From positions 29,057,447 to 29,121,446 of the forward strand of contig NC_092698.1 of the NCBI RefSeq assembly GCF_964275005.1: DNA of 64,000 bases. Direction: 5' to 3'. The notes below the pieces were generated by a model. The model saw nothing but the letters and a program-made list of their open reading frames with translations, searched no databases and had not been told where the DNA came from. Source of the stretch: Diadema setosum. Taxonomy: Eukaryota; Echinodermata; Echinoidea; Diadematoida; Diadematidae. This document shows, piece by piece, positions 1 to 19,700 of this stretch (positions are counted from its first letter, which is position 1; every line of letters starts with the position of its first letter). A program made the translations under genes and the position numbers.

Positions 1-239
1 CTTAGCATCTCATGACACAGTAACCCCCCCCCCCCTTTTTTTTTATTTTTCAAAGAAGCTAAACTTCCCCTTGGCTAACCTTTTCAGTTAGAACAAGAAA
101 GGCTCGTTGCTGATCTGTGGTTTATGCACTTCTGAATTTGCATCAATATGCCTTGTGGTCCATCCCCAACCTAACTTAGTTTTCTGGTTTGACAATCACA
201 ATGTCAGAATAATTGGTGCTTGTTGTCCTTTCTTCACAG

Positions 240-7414
<7,175 letters not shown>

Positions 7415-10400
7415 TCGTGGTTTCTTCACCGCGGACTCCACCCCTGGACTAGAGAGAGAGAGAGAGATGGAGGGAGAGAGATAGAGATAGAGAGACTACG
7501 GCATGCCGCCCGTCGTAGACCGATGTGATTGGACTTCATCATATCAAAACGCTCTGCTCCTATGCAGTGGGGCGGTATAATAAGCTGCCTTGAATAGTGC
7601 GAATCTGAATGCAGTTTGTGCTGCCAGACTGCATTACGTTTTTTCTTTTTCCAGTTGAAGTTCTTCAAACTGAATTCCTTCTGACATTCTTCAGATGCTG
7701 AGTGAACATTTTCATTATTCTGTTCACAACTTTTGGCACTGGGAGGAAAGGATTGGGAGTTTGTTTATCTCTTTTATTATTTATTTTTTGGGGGGTCAAA
7801 TTTGTGATGAGAAATTGATGTGGGTATAGCGTTGAGGGCTCGTCATTGAGTTTTTGAATATATTTCAGTAAGGGTGTTGGTGGCGCAACCAGCCAGGAAA
7901 ATGTGAAAAGTCTACAATTAGAGGTGTTTTGTTCTCAGTGTGACACTATAAGTAGCAAGATGTCACGGTGCTGAAATCTTTGCACAAGGCACCGTACAGA
8001 CATTCACATTCATGCTTGATAATGAGTGCGTTCATCTTGTGGCATCAAACTTGAAAAAGATGTTCCAGAGCAAGTAAATGCAAGCAAAGTTTGTGAGGAC
8101 ACATAGTTTCTGTCTTCATCTGACCAAAGAATTCATACAATTTCATTATGTAAAGAGAGGAATACAACGTACAAAAATAGAAAAGTGCACTCCTTTTTTG
8201 TCTCCAAGGGTGCCAGAGGCATGAAGTTTTCAAGCTGTCCATATGTCTGTCCATCTGTTTGTGTCTGATCTTGTTATCACGGTGTAAGACTGAAAATTTA
8301 ATGGATTTACCTGGTGCATAGCCCAGGTGTGCTACATGAGTTGTGGAAGGGACGATCAGAGTTTTTTGCCAAAAAACCCTCGAGTCAAAGGTCAGACTTT
8401 GGCAAAAATAAGATTTTCATCTGTACATCCATCTAGGAATGTCCAATTGTAATATAATTGATAGAAGTGATAGAGATTAATAGACAGGTGTGTGAACATA
8501 AAGTAGTTTGAGGTCAAAGGTCAAGGTCAAAAGCCACTGCATTTTCGTTAAAATTGTGATAACTTTTGTCTGGGATGACCTGTGGTAATATTATCTGGAA
8601 AAGCTAGATGTAACATAAACAATTACCATAGTTTCAGAAAGTCTCCCAAATTTTGCTTAAATCATTTTCTGGTAATATGCTACTAGGTAACCCAAATAAT
8701 TGTGTAATTTGCCCCAGTGGACATGACTAAATTGAGAATTTCCTACGTTTGGAGGGGGTTCAAGGTCAGTCATGGAGCAGTGGTGAAGATCAATGTATGT
8801 ATAGCTGATGCAATGACATGGGAGAATGCTGGAAATCTTATGGTAGAAAAAAAAAACAGATGAGAGATACTAATAGTAAACAAGCACATGTTATGTTTGT
8901 TGGAAAAAAATCAGTGGTGTATTATGCTTGTTCCTTCATAGAGCAAGACCAGTGTATATTGCAGTGAACGACTGAACGTGGATGTGAAAAAGTGTAAGGC
9001 GTTTCTGATGATTTAGCCTTGGAAACTTTTCATTGTGTATTCCCCGTGGCCACCAGTTCCGCAATGAAATTGCAAGGTCGCCCTCCGGTGTTGCCTTTGT
9101 GCACTTCCCATACCATCTCGACAAGCTGTGCCGTAAGAGTTGTGGGGCTTTTGTTTTTACCATTTCCATCTTCGTCAAGTCTGCAGTCACCTCAGACTAT
9201 CCTTGCTATGTGTGGTCGAGGAAAATAAATGCCAAAATGTAACACTTTTGCACAGATGAGGAAGATCACCGCTTGTACTAGTGTACCCTTTGCATTAATC
9301 TCCATCCGTTGAGAGAGGACAAAGATCTTACCTGGTATGCACTGGAGCAGGGGTGGGGGGGGGGGGGGGGGGTGGGGACTTGAGGGGGAATGGTTAAGAG
9401 CAGCAAAGCATAACTCTCGTCTGTTATGAATATTCCATCATTGGAGACTTGAAACAAGAAAAGTGCACCTATGCAAGTATACTTTCTTTTTTTTCCTGGC
9501 AACACAGATTTTCTGTGCTTCCGTCGCCCTGTTTTCATCATTTTGCTTCGCACTAGAGTACAAGCCGGGTTCAGTATGTAGTTGGTATGTGTGTCACTTC
9601 ACAAATACAGACTCGCCAATCTTCAAGTCCTTTGTTCGCTTCTGTGCTTTGGGTGAATTTCTCCAAATCAAGTGGCAAAAAGGTGCATTTGTTGTGCAGC
9701 CCCAGACACCTGTGCATGTAGTGTTGGTGTTATTGTATCTCGCAGGCGCAGATGTTTTCTAGGCATTTCGAAACATTAAACAGCTGTGAAATACTCGGCG
9801 TAGATAGTTCAGTTGAGCCTTAGCATATAACAGAAGAAGAAGAAAAAAAACAAACAAGTTAAGCAAAAGTGAGGTGTGGGGGTTGTACAGGTTATCGCAG
9901 AACATACCACGCTGCAAGAGACTCTACACAGGTATGATGGAAAATCTGTCATGATGGAGTTGGTGTTCTAAGCGGTGTAAAGAAAATTATGTTTAATCGC
10001 TGTGATGTAACTGGCAAATAAGTATTGGGGTCCTTGGCAGTCTGGCTTTTTGTTTTCAGAGATATCTAACACAGGAAACTTGGGATTGATGATTTTGAGA
10101 TCAGCCTCAACATGTCAATTATGTTTAACTTTTTATTTTAAATTTTTTAATCCTATGAGATGTGTTGTATTTATTGAAATTGATTCATGAGAGACAGGAT
10201 CATAGTTAGCCGACATGAAAGAAACTGAACTTCAGAGTGTCTGCAATCTATACTTGTCCCATGTGACATAGCATATCACAGTGCATACAATTATTCAGTG
10301 ATGGTACAAGAGACAGAAGAACTTATTGTATTTTCTTCTCTTGCTGAGAGAAGGACAGAAAAATATGGTGTAATACTGTGTGTTGATTGAACAAGAAACT

Positions 10401-12189
10401 GGAGTAAATATATATATACCTATATCACTTCGATGGTCACCAGTGTTTCTCATTAGATTCTTGAAAAAGATGAATAATCAAAAAAAAAAATGACGCATGG
10501 TACATTGATGTTGTGAAGAAACGACCGACATGCTCATATTTCAGAACATGTGGAACAATCACTGATAAGGTCTTGATATGTTTATATGATGACAATTTAT
10601 ATTGACTAGTAGAGTATAAGCAGTAATATGTTGTCCATAATCATCTGCATTTCACAGCTACACAAGGCATTGTCAAATTTTAAGTTATTTTCTCCTTCAC
10701 AGTATACATATGAAGAGTTTGTTCGCAAAAACCGATGTCCATTTTTAAAGATGTTGAAGTACGGTCTCTGTCATAAAGTACAAAATAATACCTTTTAAAT
10801 GATATACCGGTCACTACATATGAACGTACATTTTTTAAGTTATGGTCAAAAGAAGCAAAAATTTTATTATTCTCTTTGTTTTTCTTGACCTTTAATCGCA
10901 AATATCTCCATTTGGCAAATATGGACTTATCGGTTTTTGAAAACAAACTCTTCATATGCTGGTGAAGCCCGAATTTTTGTCCATGTTGTGCGTGACAAGC
11001 TCTCTTTCTGTTTATTCATATAATTTGAACACAGCAGAGAGAAAAAAAACACAAACCATTCAAATATCTCTTTCTACTCCTACTCGTCAAAGAGAATGAG
11101 AGGAAAAAAAAATATGAAACACACATGAGAAAATACTTGTATGTTCATATTACTTTTTTCCTTTTTTTTCCTTTTGTTTTTGCTCATGCAGCCCTCCCTG
11201 TAACTTTGTATGAATATGCTTGCTTTGTAAGATGTAGAAATGTAATGTACTCTGGACAACACACACACACACACACACACATTGTAATATTTTGAAAATT
11301 GTTATGAAGATGTATTACGAAAAAATGGAAACAATTTCTGCGTGTATTTGTGTGCTTTCTTTGCTGTCTGGTGTGTCTTCAGTCGTGAATTGTTGATATA
11401 CAGTGTGGTGGAAATCAAGAGCAGAACATTCAGTTATTTGTTTAAAATGTTTTGTTTTGTTTTGTTTTTTCCTTGAAAAGTTAAGAAGAGGCAGAGGGAA
11501 GTGCACTCTCGTATTCTATTCAAGTTTAGTTTTCTTTTTTCTTTCTTTTTTTAGCAGTACATTAGATGAAAGTACACGACAATTTTGTTTTACTTCACAC
11601 TATAAAAGCAGTTTTTGTTTTGTTTTGTTTTCAATAATGGGAAACAAGTGAAATGGTTTTGATCACTCTCCAGTTGCAGACCTCCCAACCATCATGAATT
11701 TGGAGGAAAGAATCTGAATTTTGACCATTCCCAGCTCTTGTTTAAGTAGGAATTTCCTATCTTTCTTAATAATTTTACCACACACTCCTATGGGAACTGC
11801 TCTTTCTTTCCTACTTTTGAGCCAAACCATCACTATTTTTCAGTCAGAAAGGTTGGGAGGTCTGCAGCTGATTCAGGTCACAAAAGAGAGAGAAAGAAAA
11901 ATGAGAAGTACACTGTACACCATGTGTTTTAAATAACCATATTGATACTTTAATGCTTTGTATCTTCCTACTCATATGATGCAACGACAAAAAGCAATGA
12001 TTTTTACCGCATGTTTGAATTCTGTTGAATACTGTTGATGTACATCAGACAATGAACCTTGTCATAACAATTTTTGTAACCGTAGGAACCACGTAATTTG
12101 GCAGTAACTGATTTGGTATTGGTGTTCATAGTGGAAATGTTAAGGCCAGGACGAGACTTTAGCTGCATACAAATACTGCATTACTTTAA
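7415..12189 (+). other. CUL1 3' flank / presumed 3'UTR and intergenic
   Basis: No protein-coding exon recognised. A GA microsatellite starts at about 7451. The first well-placed AATAAA is at 9224-9229, giving a possible 1.8-kb 3'UTR. Poly-G at 9355-9372 and an AC repeat at about 11260-11281 are present. The stretch 8290-8780 contains repeated AAAGGTCAAGGTCAAA-like words, perhaps an old dispersed repeat. Confidence 0.4.
10707..10958. mobile_element. 252-bp fold-back MITE (CATATGAAGAGTTTG ends)
   Basis: Long inverted ends begin CATATGAAGAGTTTGTT at 10707 and end with the complement at 10958. The match continues imperfectly for about 40 bp (AAAAACCGAT...GTCCAT). No coding sequence. Exact borders and target duplication not settled. 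Confidence 0.65.
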
Positions 12190-12585
12190 AAGGGATGGTA
12201 TAGTATTGGTGGAGATGAAGATTGGGCTCTTAACTTTTTGCAAGATATATTGTACCAAGAAACCACTTATGAAATAGTACAGAGCAAGCCATTGTAAGAG
12301 GAATTCAAAGTTTATATGATGAAAATTGGTTTTGGAATGGCCGAGACATTAAAAAAAAAAAAAAAAAAATCAAAACGAAGCGATCCTAACAAAAGGTGGG
12401 TCCCACCTTTTATTAGAATGGCTCTGTTTTGGATATCTGTCATTTCAAAATCAATTTTCATCAAACAAACATTGAATTTCCCTTGGAATTACATCCTCTT
12501 TCACATTTCAGAAGAGGTTTCTCATTATCTCACCAAAAAATGCCAGAAACCTGAAGTTGGGTCTCAACCAGAACTATACCACCAT
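12190..12585. mobile_element. TTAA-flanked fold-back MITE, copy A
   Basis: Lies between TTAA at 12186-12189 and TTAA at 12586-12589. The left end carries GGTATAGTATTGGTGG and the right end its approximate complement. The whole element is an imperfect palindrome with GAAAATTGGTTTTGGAATGG opposed to its complement. It is homologous along its length to 57722-58113. TTAA targets suggest piggyBac- or Kolobok-type mobilisation. Confidence 0.7.
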
Positions 12586-12679
12586 TTAAAGACACTTGGA
12601 TTCACGACCTTAATTCTGCTTCCTGTTTCTGTACCACTCCTGACACATACAGGTACACAAACAAATAAACCAGTTTGGA

Positions 12680-13260
12680 GTTAGCTCATGGGCACATTGG
12701 TACAAATGACCTCTCTTTTTTCTCAGTTGGTTAGGGGCACTTCACTCATTTTCAGAGAGACATAAGCTTTACACAACAATTGATGGGATTCATCAATCCT
12801 GTTCAAACAAGGAATGAACTTGCGCAGATCAGATGACCCGAAATGATCCGTCATTTAACACTTGGGGAAAGCATCCACTTCATTATTTTGCACTGAATGT
12901 ATTAAAGATCTCATTCTATTGATATTGCCAAATACCACTTTTGCTGTCAGGTGGATGTGCTGGCAAGCAGCATTTATAAGGATTACATGAATAATCATTT
13001 CGTCACAGATGCTTATCCCAGTCGATTTAAAAACCAACATGCCCCCGTTGGTTCAAATGACCTTTTTTTTCTGCTCATGCGCAAAGTGGAACTCCGAAAT
13101 GGCTTATTCACACTTGCAATTCCACCTTCAGCCCAACATAGGCACAATCCCCGGTGCTTTTCAGTCCCCCCCCCCCCCCTCCCCCAATCGTATAAAGGTA
13201 GTGACACACTTCTGCTTAGAAGTAGAATGACATCACTGAATCTGGGCTGAGGTTGAAGCA
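12680..13260. repeat. Dispersed repeat, copy 1 (GGTACAAATGACC family)
   Basis: Shares an ordered set of blocks with 39715-40085: GGTACAAATGACCT, GTTCAAACAAGG, then GCTGGCAA next to GGATTAC. The distal part (AGCATTTATAAGGATTACAT, CACAGATGCTTAT) recurs in reverse at about 31340-31650. Class (SINE, LINE fragment or DNA element) is unknown; terminal repeats are not obvious. Confidence 0.6.
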
Positions 13261-13739
13261 ATATACAACTAGTATGACTTCCACATCACCTAGGTAAGCC
13301 CCGTTAACTGATAGACATGCAAGCACAACAAGTGGCATACACGTACATAAGGCAAGATAATGACATTACTGATAGCCAACACTATCCATTCAGCATCACG
13401 GCTGATGGTCTAGAAAAGTGTTTGACATTCTCTTCAAGTCTTCGTCTTGAGCTCTTCTGGAGTAGATGATGGACGAGATGACTTCCATTTTGGCAAATCA
13501 CAAGAAGAAAATTTGTCCGCAACATTTACCCGTGGTTTCCTTCTTGGTTCGAGGATTCAAGACATAAACGTAAGGAGAACCATCTCCACAACTTATGTTG
13601 TAGGTGCAATCTCTTATGGTCTTATCACAATGGAACAGCTACTGCCAAGCAGCACTGTGCTCAATTCTTTAGCACAGGGAGTCCAGTGCGGTTACCACAG
13701 ATGTGCCCAATGATGCGTATATTGATGATGTGCATGGCG

Positions 13740-16700
13740 CTAGGTCAGAGCAGTGGGTGTGCAGTAATGCTGGTAGATCACTCTGCTCAACATCGGACCA
13801 ATATTCCTGAGGTATGGGAGAAAGCCATGTGAGAAAGCATTGGGTTTAGTATCCATGTCATCAAACATGAATAAAAACATGTAAAACCCAGCGATAAAGC
13901 ACCTGTAATGGTGCATATACACCGAGCACGGTACGGGCAACAGGCCAGTTTTTGCTATGGTATGCCAAAAGGAACCTTTTCTGGTTCTGTTAAAAAAAGA
14001 ATCAGTAATTTGGTACAAAATCACCCAAAATGTTATTATATCAAAATCACGAGCAACAAAGTCAACAATGGCAGATTAATTTTCTAACAAAATTATTAGC
14101 AGGGAAGTAATACTGTAACAGAATCAGACATGGTTCCTTTTGGCGCACCATAGCAATAACCCTGTTCCGTGACCAGTGCCGGATTTGGTGTAAACATAGC
14201 TTTAGATTTATTCTTGTGATGCACACTAATGCCATGAACTGTTTTCTTGAAGGAAATCATTGGTTCTTGCCTACTCTATGCTGGTCTCAACACTCATTGC
14301 CCATGTGAACTGGGTGGGTTTTTGTGTAAATTCTATAGGGATTTCAGAATGCCATTTGAAACAGCATGAAACTTGAGCTGTGGTAGCATTACGAAAGGTG
14401 TAATTTCACTCCGAAAGAGATATGTGACCCGCTACGACAAAAGGATCCTGAAGTCGGGGAGGAGAATTTTCTGAAATTTGCATGACATTATTCCCTTACT
14501 CTTGTACTTTAATTTCATATACAGCACAACTCATAAAAGTACTCGGTTGCGGAGATATCGATGATTTTATTAGCGCATGTCAAGTGGTTGAGGAAAGAGT
14601 TATCATGATCAAGGGGAGGAGAGACAGTTTTCACCGCTTGGCAATAGAAGGTATACTCCTAGCAACCTCCGCGATGTCTCATTCAAGCTTAGCGCCAGCG
14701 GTCTACGCACGACCAATCAGTAATCAGGATGCTACGCACTGACCAATAAGATCACTCCCTCCTTGCTAGTTGCGGAGTCTAGCTGCGACGCTAAATCCAA
14801 ATCTTCGGACGCATTTCTGTTACGTTGAAAGTCGGAAAATCATGGCCCAGAAAAACGCTGATTTCTTGCCTTTCCTTTGATCATTTAGCTGCAAAATTTC
14901 GGCAGATGATAAAAAAAACATTAGAGTACAGCACTACGCCAAAAACAGAAATTCGATTGTTTTGACCAATTTTGATGATGTGACTTCAAACTCAATTTTC
15001 TCGACTCACCCGTCAGTGACTTTAGGACCCTTTTGTTGTAGCGGTCACATATATTCATCAAGAGTGAACAGGGCATGTTACACAGTTAGTACATAGTGAC
15101 ATAAAAGGTTAGTGATTCAACCATGGTGGCTTGAGCCAGGGAACTCACCTCTGTGATGCCCCATACTTGACTTTAGCCAGCATCTTCTCCTGGTCAGAGG
15201 GCAGGTGGCATGTCCTGTAGGCCTCCAGGAGGCTGGGGTGGGGGGGGGGGGGGGGGGGGGAGAGATTGAGCAGATGGTGTGAGTACATTGAATCAAACTA
15301 GAAATAGTATATTGGAGCTTCAAGGAAATGATCATTCCTATTTGTAAAGCATCACGAGGTTTACCAAAAAATACAATAAAATGGTTCCCTTTAACCCACT
15401 GAGGATGGGCTGATTTTGCTACAACACGCATTTCCCACAAACACTTGAACGAGTATACTCTGGACTCTCCCTAAACGGCTTAAATTTGACTATCCTGACC
15501 ATGTAGTTAGGACAGCAAAATACTGTATATGCTATAATTTTCGCGTACATAAATTTTCGCGAATTGCCGCTGTCACACATTTTCGCGAGTGGTTAAATTT
15601 GCGATTGGGGAACCAGAGAAAATATTAAGTGGCAAAGAAAGTGTGAATTTTCAACTTACTAGCAAATAAGAATGATACTAGTTATACACTGCATGAAAAA
15701 AAAACTTACCAAACTCTACGAACTAGTAAGTTAGAATTCAACATTTTTGAAGTGGTTAGGCCTAAGTCAATCGCGCTATATTTCTGACGAGTGGTACGAG
15801 GTGTACAAGTAAATTCAGCGCAACCAGCTGGAGCATATGAAGCCCCGGCCCCTAAAGTTGACATACAGTACTTGTAAGGACGTAGCGGCATGCAAACGCA
15901 AGAGCTAGTAGTAGTACATGTAATCAAGGGTGACACGCCGCACATTTGTAACGTTGTGGCGCAATGGGGAAAAAAAAACCCAAAAGAAAGTGGAATTTCT
16001 CACAGAAATAGTATTGCGCCGTCTACTGTGCTATGCGAATGCTACTTACAGCGACTGGGCTGTGTATACTAGTAGTTAGACGTGGACGTGCTATATGTAC
16101 GTAAACATGCAAGCTTAGCCAGTATGGTCTGTTCGGTAAGCTGTGACATGGTACTAATATACCGACTAGTACTGAAATGTTCGTATCATCAAGGCAAGGG
16201 ATTCATTTTGGAAGGTAATATTTTCGCGTGTTGTTAATTTCGCGAATAGCTCCCGACTCGCGAAATTCGCGAAAATAAAACCCACGCGAAATATATAGCG
16301 TATACAGTAGCATCTTAGATTTTACAGGCAAAGAATGGCATGTCACTCTCCAGCTCTTGCCAAGCTCCTGAGCATGACATGGAACACACACTCATGGCTG
16401 TAATAACTAACATTCGCCTAATTCTGAACTTACTCTTGATTGTAATGAAAGCAAGCCCTTCACGTATTATTGCAAGTGACTTGAGTATCCACACTTTTTT
16501 TTTCTCAATACACCAGCGAGATCTTGGGGGTGTAGTCGTTACACGGGTGTGGTTAATACACTGATAGGCATGGTGATAATCTCTTCTTCCTTGTCTCTCA
16601 CTGACCGTGACTGAGAAGATAGGGGAGAGTTAGGTAGATCTGGAGAAGGCAGGGCTCTGGCACTGTTGTATATACTAGTATTTTGCTAAAGCACAGTGCT

Positions 16701-19700
16701 GTAGGAGGAAATGTCCCAAAAGACTATCAACAAAATCTATTATATATATTTTACAGTTTTCAAACCTAATGCTACTATGACTGAAAATTTTGGGCACTCA
16801 GGCCTCAAATGAAAAAGTCAAGCTGGATGGAAAAAACATCAACAAACCAAATGATTTTTCAAAAATAACAAAAAGGTGTCACATCAGAAAGCTGAAACCA
16901 AGCAAATAAGCTATACCTTGGAAACTCTTTTGTGCAGAATACTTTATACACAGTATATTTTGCTGTGCTTTTACTTTCACAGATTTGAGGAGTTGATCAA
17001 TATTGGCAGAATGAACAACTTGCCAAAAAAATTGCTTCCTAATAGTGTGTTGTATATCACCCCAAGGTGGGAAATCTTCAACTTTTTCCCTAAAAAAGGA
17101 AAAATACTTCTTTCTCATTTCATCAATGTGGTTCACGATCATGAACTCAGCCACTTGCGAAACTGTCTTAGGAGTCCCAATTTGCAAAATATCATGCTCG
17201 CAAAATATATGGACCACAAAGTAGATGTAACAGCTAATGCAAGCTTTAAAAAAAAGCTCGACCGACTTAATCCAGCAGTCATGGATGTTGGTGTAATATG
17301 ACCAATGTGGATTAAACAATCCTTCTCAGCAACACCTCTGGTCAATCTTACGTGCGAGTTGACTTACTCAGCAGGTGTCTGGTACATCTCCGTCAGCGCC
17401 AATGCCTTCTCCGCCGTCAGACCGCTCAGCTGAAGGAGCTGTTTGGCAAACGTCTCTGTCACCGTCATTTCCTGGGATGGTCAACGTGATTGGCGAGGAT
17501 TATATGACTGGGGTTAGAGAGTCTTGACAAGATATGGGCCATTGTTGTGGGACCCTGGTTGATAATAATTGTGTTTCACATTCCTTGGTTCCTTTGACTT
17601 TGGCATGACATGTTGACCTCACCCCATAAACTGGTAAACACAGCAGGCAATGTATGTCCTACATTTCATTAATTATTTACTCTCCAGTCAAAATTCCTTA
17701 GGACTGACAACAGACACCAACTTTAGACATCAGATATTCAATTGTCTCTGACTAAAAAAATCACAACATATGCAGGGTTCTCAGCATTTCAAGACAACAA
17801 AATTCCCTGATTTTTTTCCCAGATGAAGTCTCAAAATTCCATGATAATTATTTAAACTCATTTCCAGTTTCACATGTTTTCTATGATGTGGCAGTGAACT
17901 ATTTGCAGTATAAAACACTGTAATGTAAAACTAATTAGTACTTTTACACAGGCAGGTAATGGCCTCCCTTCTCCCCTTACTGGCATCCTTTCCTCAAAAT
18001 ATAACAGAGTCTGACTGACTACTTTCGATTTTTGGGCCAATCAAATTCCCTGACTTTTCCCTGATTTGAGCCATTTTTATCAAATCCCCTGACTTTTACC
18101 TGACTGGAAAAAAAGAGTAAAATGATTTTACCCGATTTCCCCAATGGGCTGGGAACCCTGATATGGAGCTTGAAGTGAGACAGGACTTCAAGTATCAAGT
18201 AAAAACTTAACTGCAACATGGATGATCATTGCACATTTGAGGCAGAAATTGAAGAATTCAATAATACAGACTGTAGATCAAGAAAGACAAAGACAAAAAA
18301 AGAAAAGAAAAGAAGCCATATTATGTGATCTGCAATCATAATCAGTGTAGATGATGACATGACTTGCCCTACCCTGTTCTTTATGGAAGAATCACTGAAC
18401 TCCTCAAATGTGATGAAGTGTTGTTCCGGAAGAGACAAGTCATGGCTGTCCTTAAACCAGTCGATGTCATCCTTGCGGTAAGCCTTCAAAGTCTTGCCCT
18501 AAGGGAGATACAAGACCAAGTATGATAACACTGCGCATACTGTATAAGCTGTTATTTTCGCATACAGATATTTTTCGCGAATGAGGAGATCACAGACATT
18601 TTCACAAGATGTTTCGTGAATTGACACCGATACTATCATAATTACACTATTAACGTAGCACATTGCGACATTTTCGCGCATTGTTAAATTCGCAATTACA
18701 CTAAAAAACGAAAATTAAACCCTCGCGAAAATAACAGCTTATACAGTAGTTTGGAGCAATGAATAGGCCAGAAGGCAATATGATGTAAAGGTTGAACATA
18801 ATATTCTGATGCTGAATAATAGCTCTATCGTAATAGTCATAATAAAAGTGGGATAATGAAAGATAACCATTGCCTTGAAATATGTTACAATTGGACATTC
18901 TGCCCTGTCTTATCTGAAGCATGCATCCTATGGTAGCTGCCTGTTTTGTATGGATTTCCATGACATTGACATTGGTTTGTCAATGAGAAATTCATTACTT
19001 GCAGCTGATGTAAGCTGAAGTAAGGGAACAATGGTATAAAATGTAGGATAACCTCTTAAAGCTTCATATGGCACTGGGATTGAACCTGCTGTCTTCCATT
19101 AGCTGTATACACAAACTTTAAAAAATATGAAATTAAATTATCTTAGATCATCTTGACAGAGTGCTGGAAAGTTTTCCTTCATTTACTTTTGTGCAGTTAC
19201 ACAAATTCTGAAAGAACTTTGTTATAGATGAATCTTAAAATACCAGTATGTAATTAAGTTATTCTCTAGGAATATTACTGCAACTAAAAACTTTCCATTT
19301 ACTTCTATGCAGTTACACTTATTCTGAATGTAATACGTGTAGATGAATCTCAAAATACTAGCATGTTTTTCTCAAAAAAATGTACGGCTACTCAAACTTT
19401 TCTGTTTTTGTGTCTGCATATGCACAGCACAATATGTATCTTGTAGGGAGTTCATCAGAATTTTCATAATTACCTGTAAAGGGGTGGAGAATTGCTAGCA
19501 TGAGTAATATCCAAAATTCATCAATATATTGTCAATGTATGCCATTTTGGATGCCTGTGGAGCTTAGAAGACTTACAGAGTACAGACTTTGCAGGTATCT
19601 CGACATGATGGTCAGATAAGCTGCAGACTCCTTACTGTCATGTGTGTACTTCACAAAGAAGCCATCTATGATCTGCAATCAAACAAAAGCAAACATACAA

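Noticed and set aside
13447..13713. 88-codon plus-strand frame next to the MUS81 terminal exon
   Set aside because: No family resemblance and no flanking splice signals that extend it; probably chance within the convergent 3' flank.
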